Assembly: GCF_001832905.1 (NCBI RefSeq)
Contig: NZ_MKIR01000006.1
Coordinates: 1-43,460 of the forward strand
Direction of reading: 5' to 3'
Source of the DNA: Floricoccus tropicus
GTDB taxonomy: Bacteria; Bacillota; Bacilli; Lactobacillales; Streptococcaceae
Length of the DNA stretch: 43,460 bases
In this document: positions 35,280-42,000 of the stretch, piece by piece
Layout of the letters: the number at the start of each line of letters is the position of its first letter
Position numbering within the stretch: the stretch's first letter is position 1
Position numbers and translations under genes: made by a program
Notes under the pieces: generated by a model
Database searches by the model: none
Told to the model about the DNA's origin: nothing
Seen by the model: only the letters and a program-made list of their open reading frames with translations

Positions 35280-35307
35280 AAGAAGAGTTTTATCTCTTCT
35301 TTTTTTG
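35280..35307 (+). terminator. Terminator of fhs
   Basis: 8-bp stem AAGAAGAG / CTCTTCTT with a 6-nt loop, then a T-run. A TATAAT at 35309-35314 for the next gene follows directly. Confidence 0.9.
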
Positions 35308-35345
35308 TTATAATTAATATAATAAAAAAGATAAAGGAGATTAAA

Positions 35346-36236
35346 ATGACTTTAGATGTGGTGAAAACAAAAATAGGAGATATAAATATCACTCAAATTA
35401 TCGAAATTGAGATTGGAGAAACAATTCAACATTTCATTAGTCAAGCAACGCTAGAAGAAATAAAAAAAATTAAGTGGTTAGATTACCCTTATGTAAACGG
35501 AGATGGAACTTTAAATGGTATATCCCAAGCCTTCATCATTGAAAAAAATGATAGACTAACAGTAGTAGATACCTGTATTGGAAATGATAAAAAACGAATC
35601 GACTTCCCACATTGGAATGAATTACACCTAGATTTTTTAAGTACTCTTGAAGAAAATAGTATTGATAGGTATAAAGTTACTGACGTCCTATGTACTCATT
35701 TACATTTAGATCATGTTGGCTGGAATACAATGAAGACATCAGAAGGCTGGCTTCCTACTTTTCCGAATGCAAAATATCATTTTGGTCGTAAAGAATATGA
35801 ATTTTGGACTAGTAAAGAAGGTATAGGCTCTATTGGTGAGGGTCAGGAAGAAGCTGTGAAAGATTCAGTTTTTCCCGTTTTAGATGCTGGTCTTGTAAAT
35901 TTTTTAGATGAAGATGCTGATTTAGGAGATGGTATAAAAGTTATTTCAACGCCAGGTCACACACCAGGACATAATAGTATTATATTTGAAACCGGAGCAA
36001 AAGATTTTATAATAACTGGAGATTGTATCCATCATCCTTGCCAATTTGCAAATCTACACTGGTCTATGAAAGCTGATAATAATGCTGAAGTAGGTGTAAA
36101 GACAAGGAGAGAATTTGCAGATAAGTTCTCTAATGAAAAATATATTGTTGCTGGTACTCATTTTTCAGTTCCTTCAATTGGTAATTTAATCAAAAAAGGA
36201 GAAAATTTTGAATTTCATCCAATTGATAAAGAATAG
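35346..36236 (+). CDS. MBL-fold metallo-hydrolase
   Basis: A 296-residue metallo-beta-lactamase-fold enzyme with HLHLDH at 118-123, GHTPGHNS and GDCIHHPC as the remaining metal-site blocks. The layout, with a long N-terminal extension and the WLPTFPNAKYHFGRKEYEFW segment, is that of the AHL-lactonase/YtnP-like group, but quorum quenching cannot be inferred from sequence alone. AAAGGAG precedes the ATG. The next gene, a TetR regulator, has its own promoter and may or may not control this one. Confidence 0.85.
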   Translation: MTLDVVKTKIGDINITQIIEIEIGETIQHFISQATLEEIKKIKWLDYPYVNGDGTLNGISQAFIIEKNDRLTVVDTCIGNDKKRIDFPHWNELHLDFLSTLEENSIDRYKVTDVLCTHLHLDHVGWNTMKTSEGWLPTFPNAKYHFGRKEYEFWTSKEGIGSIGEGQEEAVKDSVFPVLDAGLVNFLDEDADLGDGIKVISTPGHTPGHNSIIFETGAKDFIITGDCIHHPCQFANLHWSMKADNNAEVGVKTRREFADKFSNEKYIVAGTHFSVPSIGNLIKKGENFEFHPIDKE

Positions 36237-36277
36237 AAGATTTGTGTAGGGTGATTTTAATTTTCCTCTCTTTTTTC

Positions 36278-36314
36278 TTGACAAAATGAATGAATAATTA
36301 TATTATTCATTCAT
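36278..36314 (+). promoter_or_regulatory. tetR promoter with overlapping operator
   Basis: TTGACA (36278-36283), exactly 17 bp, TATTAT (36301-36306). A perfect 12-bp inverted repeat ATGAATGAATAA-N5-TTATTCATTCAT (36286-36314) covers the spacer, the -10, the start point and the first two bases of the start codon. A dimer bound here would fully block transcription, so autorepression is likely. Confidence 0.85.
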
Positions 36315-36882
36315 GGAAAACATAAAAGAGAAAATACTGAATAGTGCAATTGAGAAATTTAAGATTAATGGGTATAAACAAACAAACATACAGCAAATTT
36401 GCAAAGACGCTGATATCGCAACTGGATCATTCTACAAGTATTATTCTTCTAAGGAAGAAATATACTTTGATTCCTATAGAAAAGAAAACGAGAGAGTAAA
36501 AGAGAATATATTGTCAACAATTAATTTTGATGAGACTCCCATTGAATTGATTTACATGATTATTTCAAAAATATTTGAAGAAACTCATGAAAACCGATTA
36601 TTAAACGAGTGGTCATGTTCAAAATACTTAAGGGAAAAGTTACAATCTCAATATGATTTAATTATTAAAGATTCAGTTGCATATAAGACTTTTAAAGAAT
36701 TAATTGATTACTGGGATGAAAAACGACTGTTAAATGAGAAAGTAGGAAAAGAAGAAGCAATTGAAATGTTTAATGCTATTTCAATTTTAGATTTACATCA
36801 GAATGAAATACAAACATCTAATTATCAAAAATTATTAAAAAATATGTTTACTGCATTATTAAGTTTAATTTTGAAACAATAG
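36313..36882 (+). CDS. TetR family transcriptional regulator
   Basis: A 189-residue repressor. The N-terminal helix-turn-helix is typical (KILNSAIEKFKINGYKQTN...IATGSFYKYYSSKEEIY, about 7-50); the C-terminal ligand domain is unlike any I can name. The ATG has no ribosome site and coincides with the predicted transcription start, so the mRNA should be leaderless. Its operator overlaps the promoter. A small membrane protein gene follows by 15 bp and is probably co-regulated. Confidence 0.88.
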   Translation: MENIKEKILNSAIEKFKINGYKQTNIQQICKDADIATGSFYKYYSSKEEIYFDSYRKENERVKENILSTINFDETPIELIYMIISKIFEETHENRLLNEWSCSKYLREKLQSQYDLIIKDSVAYKTFKELIDYWDEKRLLNEKVGKEEAIEMFNAISILDLHQNEIQTSNYQKLLKNMFTALLSLILKQ

Positions 36883-36897
36883 AAAGGTCTCAAATAA

Positions 36898-37209
36898 ATG
36901 AAAATTCTAGCTTCTATATTACTAGTTCTAGGTTTATTAACTGGTATTTTTGCAACACAAGTCGGGCAACCTTTTGAGCAAAACTGGCTTTCTCTAGTGA
37001 TAGGTGCTTTAATATTTATTATTATAGCTTTGTATCTTTTGAAATTACCCTTTTATTTGCTTGCTATCTTGCTAATATTATTATTTATTTCAGCTGTTTT
37101 ATTTATATTTTCTATGGCAGATACTCCAATCTTAATAAAAATAGCTTTTGTATTTTTAACACTTTCTATTATCCTTTTATTGATCAAATATATTAAGAGA
37201 AAGTTTTAA
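36898..37209 (+). CDS. Small hydrophobic membrane protein, TetR-linked
   Basis: A 103-residue protein that is almost entirely hydrophobic, with four predicted helices (about 4-22, 30-48, 50-70, 77-98) and a basic tail KYIKRKF. Not recognised. It has AAAGG before its ATG and lies 15 bp after tetR, so it is probably the target of that repressor, possibly a membrane stress or efflux accessory protein; this is inference from context. Confidence 0.65.
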   Translation: MKILASILLVLGLLTGIFATQVGQPFEQNWLSLVIGALIFIIIALYLLKLPFYLLAILLILLFISAVLFIFSMADTPILIKIAFVFLTLSIILLLIKYIKRKF

Positions 37210-37242
37210 GTATTTAAATGAATTAATTTAAACTATTTATGA

Positions 37243-37272
37243 GCGTGAAGTTTATCAATCCTTCATGTTTTT
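37243..37272 (+). terminator. Terminator after the tetR operon
   Basis: GCGTGAAG / CTTCATGT stem with two G-U pairs and a 10-nt loop, followed by a short T-run. Confidence 0.55.
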
Positions 37273-37301
37273 TGATGTTCTTTTTTCTTGTATATAAAAA
37301 A

Positions 37302-37345
37302 ATACCAAAAATAAATTGGCATAGACCAATTTATTTTGGTATAAT
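37302..37345 (+). promoter_or_regulatory. mupG promoter inside a long palindrome with dre-like core
   Basis: Arms ATACCAAAAATAAATTGG and CCAATTTATTTTGGTAT (37302-37342) form a palindrome with one extra base. Its centre, ATTGGCATAGACCAAT (37315-37330), is close to the dre motif bound by GntR/HutC regulators of amino-sugar use (NagR/YvoA, DasR; ATTGGTCTAGACCAAT type). The promoter is TTGGCA (37316-37321), 18 bp, TATAAT (37340-37345), so a repressor would cover both hexamers. Confidence 0.7.
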
Positions 37346-37348
37346 AAC

Positions 37349-37362
37349 TGTAAAGGCTTACA
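37349..37362 (+). promoter_or_regulatory. cre site at the mupG transcription start
   Basis: TGTAAAGGCTTACA matches the cre consensus at 13 of 14 positions and is nearly a perfect palindrome. It begins 4 bases after the -10, so bound CcpA should block transcription. Confidence 0.8.
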
Positions 37363-37408
37363 AAAAGTCGAAGTTTACTTATTAATTAAATAAAAAAGAG
37401 GTCTTAAA

Positions 37409-38500
37409 ATGGGAAAATTAGGTATTTCAATATATCCAGAACGTTCAACCTTTGAAGCTGATAAAGCATATTTGGATTTAGCTCATAAATATGGATTCAA
37501 ACGAGTATTTACGTCTCTTCTTGAAATTGAAGGCGATAAAGATAGTGTACTCGCTAACTTCAGAAAACCTATTGATTATGCAAATAGCTTAGGTATGGAA
37601 GTTATGGTTGATATTAATCCAGCCCTTTTTGAACAACTAGGTGTATCTTATGACGATCTTTCATTCTTTGATGAAATGGGAGCATATGGTGTTCGTCTTG
37701 ACCTTGGTTTTACAGGTGCTGAGGAAGCTAAAATGACTCGTAACCCATATGGTATCAAGATTGAAATTAACATGAGCACAGGTACTAACTACGTTGATAA
37801 TATCATGTCATTTTCACCAAATACTGATAACTTACTTGGCAGTCACAATTTCTATCCAATGCGTTATTCAGGCTTAGGACTTGACCACTTTATTTACTGT
37901 ACTAAGAAATTCAATAAATATAACTTAAATACTATGGCCTTTGTTAATTCTCACGATGCAACATTTGGACCATGGCCACATAATGATGGTCTTGCTAGTC
38001 TTGAAATTCACCGTGATTTAGAACTTGCAACTCAAGTTAAACATATGAAACTATTAGGTGGTATTGACGATATTTCAATTGGTAATGCTTATGCAAGTGA
38101 AGTAGAATTAAAAGCAATGTCTGAAGCTTTCTTCTCAACTAAACCAACTCTTAAGGTTGTAACTGGAGAAAACATTACAGATAATGAAAAAGTTTGTCTG
38201 TTTGAAAGTCAACACTCATATCGCGGAGATAAAAGTGACTATATTCTACGTAGCACAATGACTCGTGTTTGGTATAAAGATAGAGAGTTCCCAGCACATG
38301 ATACAAATGATATCAAGCGTGGTGACATCCTAATTGGTAATGTGAATTTTGGACAATACAAGGGTGAAACTCAAATCGCTTTACAAGAGATGCCTAACAC
38401 AGGAAGTATTAATGTTGTTGGTCGCATTTCTGATGATGAACTATTCCTCCTAGATTACCTCAAACCTTGGGGAGACTTCCAATTTGAAGAGGTAAAATAA
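37409..38500 (+). CDS. mupG: 6-phospho-N-acetylmuramidase (DUF871)
   Basis: A 363-residue protein of the DUF871 family, shown in Staphylococcus to cleave MurNAc-6-phosphate-GlcNAc from recycled peptidoglycan. An N-terminal TIM-barrel-like part (about 1-240, starting GKLGISIYPERST) and a C-terminal beta domain (about 250-363) with SGLGLDHFIYC and NSHDATFGPWPHNDG between them are visible. AGAGG precedes the ATG. The usual partners (MurP, MurQ, MurR) are not in the window. dre-like and cre sites upstream indicate amino-sugar induction and glucose repression. Confidence 0.88.
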   Translation: MGKLGISIYPERSTFEADKAYLDLAHKYGFKRVFTSLLEIEGDKDSVLANFRKPIDYANSLGMEVMVDINPALFEQLGVSYDDLSFFDEMGAYGVRLDLGFTGAEEAKMTRNPYGIKIEINMSTGTNYVDNIMSFSPNTDNLLGSHNFYPMRYSGLGLDHFIYCTKKFNKYNLNTMAFVNSHDATFGPWPHNDGLASLEIHRDLELATQVKHMKLLGGIDDISIGNAYASEVELKAMSEAFFSTKPTLKVVTGENITDNEKVCLFESQHSYRGDKSDYILRSTMTRVWYKDREFPAHDTNDIKRGDILIGNVNFGQYKGETQIALQEMPNTGSINVVGRISDDELFLLDYLKPWGDFQFEEVK

Positions 38501-38519
38501 GTTATATTTTTAGGCAAAG

Positions 38520-38554
38520 ATACGTATTCTAGCACTTTGAGTACGTATTTTTTT
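38520..38554 (+). terminator. Terminator of mupG
   Basis: 10-bp stem ATACGTATTC / GAGTACGTAT with one G-U pair, a 9-nt loop and a T-run. The 16 bases TACGTATTCTAGCACT recur in the next terminator at 38938-38953. Confidence 0.9.
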
Positions 38555-38604
38555 ATTTATGCTAATTTCTAGTTTTCAATTAAAATATTGCTGTGGGAAA
38601 AAAA

Positions 38605-38841
38605 GGAGAATATATACGGAAAATTTAAATCAATTAAAACTTCGTTAGTGTGCAGATGGTAAAGTAGAAATATTAGATGCAAGTTTAAGTAATTAAAAAC
38701 CTTGAAAAAATTTTTCAAAAATATAGGACAACCAAATTAGAAGTGAGTAACAATTAACAACTGTTGAATGCATTAGAAATTTTAAATTGTTTAATATATG
38801 CCTTGGACTAAACTGTATTAGTTTTAGTTAATGAACATTAA
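38605..38841 (+). pseudogene. Decayed gene remnant
   Basis: A good ribosome site GGAG (38605-38608) stands 7 bases before ACG (38616), where ATG would be expected. The following codons read ENLNQLKLR, an in-frame TAG, then CADGKVEILDASLSN and TAA (38694-38696). One frame over, from 38698, NLEKIFQKYRTTKLEVSNN, a stop, and QLLNALEILNCLIYALD continue with coding-like composition to about 38841. This looks like a short gene that lost its start and gained stops and a frameshift. The original product is not recognised. The 557-bp gap 38501-39057 otherwise holds two terminators and a promoter. Confidence 0.5.
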
Positions 38842-38938
38842 TAACGGAATTGAAATTCTTAGTAGTGTGACACTTCTTTATAAATTTGAACATATTTAAG
38901 TTTAAAATAGATAAAATAAAATATTTTTGAATTATATT

Positions 38939-38967
38939 ACGTATTCTAGCACTAGAATGCGTGTTTT
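38939..38967 (+). terminator. Terminator after the decayed gene
   Basis: 11-bp stem ACGTATTCTAG / CTAGAATGCGT with one G-U pair and a minimal loop, then GTTTTT. Its left arm repeats that of the mupG terminator. Confidence 0.85.
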
Positions 38968-38979
38968 TATATTGTTATA

Positions 38980-38988
38980 TGCTATAAT
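38980..38988 (+). promoter_or_regulatory. Extended -10 promoter of the adhesin gene
   Basis: TGC-TATAAT. The -35 zone falls in the preceding terminator and is poor. The predicted leader is about 63 nt and ends with AAGGGG before the ATG. Confidence 0.7.
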
Positions 38989-39057
38989 ATCAAGTATAGT
39001 GGGGGGATTGTGCATATGAGATAATTACTTGCTATAACAAATATCAAGGGGAATATA

Positions 39058-42000
39058 ATGATTAACAAAATCCAAAAGCCTGTTACTCTCTTGATGTTAC
39101 TTTTAATGCTACCTTTTACTTCAATAGGAGAAGTTGTAGCCTTGACAGTAGATCAGAGTAATAAGAATGATGTGGTTCTCTTGGATGAGAACCAAAAAGA
39201 GGCTAAGGAAGTAACTACCGATGAAACGGGAACAGTTGACTTCTATGCTGGAGTGACTAATGGCGACACTTTGAGGCTAACGACCAACCAACCAGTCGAA
39301 CTCTCAATAGTGGATACAGGCCTAACTATCACCCAAATTGCCCAAACAACCTATGATCTTTCGTGGACAAAAGTTGGAAGTAATACTTCAAAGGTGAAAT
39401 TAAAAATCCTTGGAGATTCGGATATAGAACTTAAACTAGCGAGCAAGGACAATGAAAGTACAAAGACGCTTTTAATCCAAAAAGCACTTGCAGTTGCTGA
39501 GAAAACAGAAGAATCAACTCCATTGAGTGAATCTTCAAAAGACGAAGAAACAACACCTTTAACTTCAGTTGTTGAAACTAAAGAAACTATCAATGAAAGT
39601 GAAGTGAGCAATGAGGATTTGAAAAGTGATGACTCAAGTGATTTATCTGATGTAATATCATCAATAATTGAGCCATCTAGTGCATCTAGCAGTAGCGAAG
39701 CTTCAAGTCCATCATCTTCATCAAGTCAAGAACAAAGTTCAGCTGTTCCTGAAGTAAAATCAAGTACCAAAGACATATTACCTTCAAAATCAATTGTTGA
39801 AACAGCTAAGCCAAAAATAAAGGTATCCAATGCTAAACTTGCACTGGCAGCAACAAATTTTGATGCGGCACAATATGTAACCAATGTGGACATGTTGGCT
39901 GGAGGAGTTAATCCAAATGGTAAGACTTATCCTGACTCACAGTCTTTTCAATTGAAATATCAAATGAATTTTGGTAATGGAAATAATATTGATACTACAC
40001 AGCCGTATATCATGAATTTACCAACCTTATTTTCAAAATTTGAAACCACTCGTCCAATTCGTATTGAGATGGAAGATGGAACTTTTATTGGTGAAGTCAC
40101 AATTCAAAATGGAAAAATAAATATTCAATTTAATGATAATGTCAAGTCTTATAATAATGTTAAAATAAATTTTTCATTTTGGTCTGGTGCAGATAAAAGT
40201 AAAATTGACTATACAAATGGAAATGATATTTCTTTCTCATTAAATGATGGGACTACCAAGGGTTACCATGTGAATTTTTCTAAAACTTCAAGTAGTGGTT
40301 CTTCAGGACAGAGTGCTATAGCCAAAAATATTGCACCATACAATACGAATGCAGATGAAACTGAGATAACATGGAGAATAACAGTCAATAAAGGTGGATA
40401 TCTTGTAAATGATTCATACTTATATGATGTAGTTAAAAATCTACAGGAGTATATCCCGGGTTCTATGAATATAACTTATAGAAATGGTGATGGTAAAACT
40501 TTAAGACAAGAAAAAGTCAATCCAGTTTTCATACAACAGCCAGATGGTTCAAGGGTAATGAGTTTTCATTTTGGTAAGTTGACTCCCAATAAGAAAAATA
40601 CCCCAACTGGTGAAACATATGATCCTACATCTCTTTCAGCAGTTTATATAACATATAATACTAAACTAATTTACAATGATGCTCCACAATTTAATGACTC
40701 AACCAAGCAACAAAGATGGCCTAATACTGCATATTCTTACGATGGTGATCCAAATAATTCTGAAAACCCAGGAGTTTTAATTGACTCAAGTGCTGCATCT
40801 GCTGGATGGCGTGGACAAGAAGGCGGAGGAACAGGAGATCGTTTAATCAATATACTGGGTACAAAAGTTTGGAATGATGGTGAAAATCAAGATGGTAAAA
40901 GACCAGATAGTCTTCAAGTAGTACTTTATCGCAATGATTCGGTATATCGTAGAGTAGATGTTCAGCCTGACAAGAAAACGGATAATACTTGGAATTATAG
41001 ATTTGACAATATTCCGTATTCAGATGGTGATGGGAATGTATATACTTATACTGTTAAAGAAGAGAACGTACCTGACGGATATTCTGAAGACGTAACAAAT
41101 CCAGCACCAAATCCAATTTATGATGCTAGCAACAAAGATAAAGATGGATATAAGATTATAAATTCATATACTCCTAAATTAACGCAAGTTAAAGTTTTGA
41201 AAAAGTGGGATGATAACAGTAACCAAAATAATACTCGTCCTGATTCAATTACTTTAAATTTATTTGCTAATGGTGAGCCTGCACTTGATAAGGATGGGGA
41301 AAAAATTTCACAAAAAATAAGTGCTCCTCAAGGTGATCACAAATCAGATACTTGGGCATACACATTTGAGAACTTGCCTAAAAACAAAGATGGGAAAACA
41401 ATTGAATATACGGTATCTGAAAGTGAAGTAGCAGGGTATAAATCTGATATTTCTCTTGATAGTGAAGAGGATGGTAAATTTAATTACACAATTACAAATA
41501 CACAGTCTACGACACTAGTAGAAGGTCAAAAAATATGGGATGATAGTTCAAATCAAGATGGTAAACGTCCTGCTTCTATAACAATTCAACTTTTGGCCAA
41601 TGGTATAGAAGCTAAAGATTCTGATGGCAATCTTATTACAAAAGAAGTGAAATCTTCTGATTCTGACACTTGGAACTTCGAATTTAAAGATTTACCTAAA
41701 TATTATAATTCTGAAATAGTAGATCCGACACTACCTATTACACCCATAATGTATACATTTAAAGAAGTAAATGTACCCGATGGATATAGTAGCAAAGTTA
41801 GCGATGATGGGAAAAAAATCACAAATAGTCGTATGCCAGAAATAACTGATATTTCAGCAAAAAAAGTATGGAATGATAAGGATGACATAGCTGGTTTCAG
41901 ACCTGAAAGTATTGAATTTCAACTTTATAAGCAAGTTGAAGGTGATGAAAAAGTAGCTGTAGGCACTCCTCAAACTACTACAAAAAATGACTGGAATACT

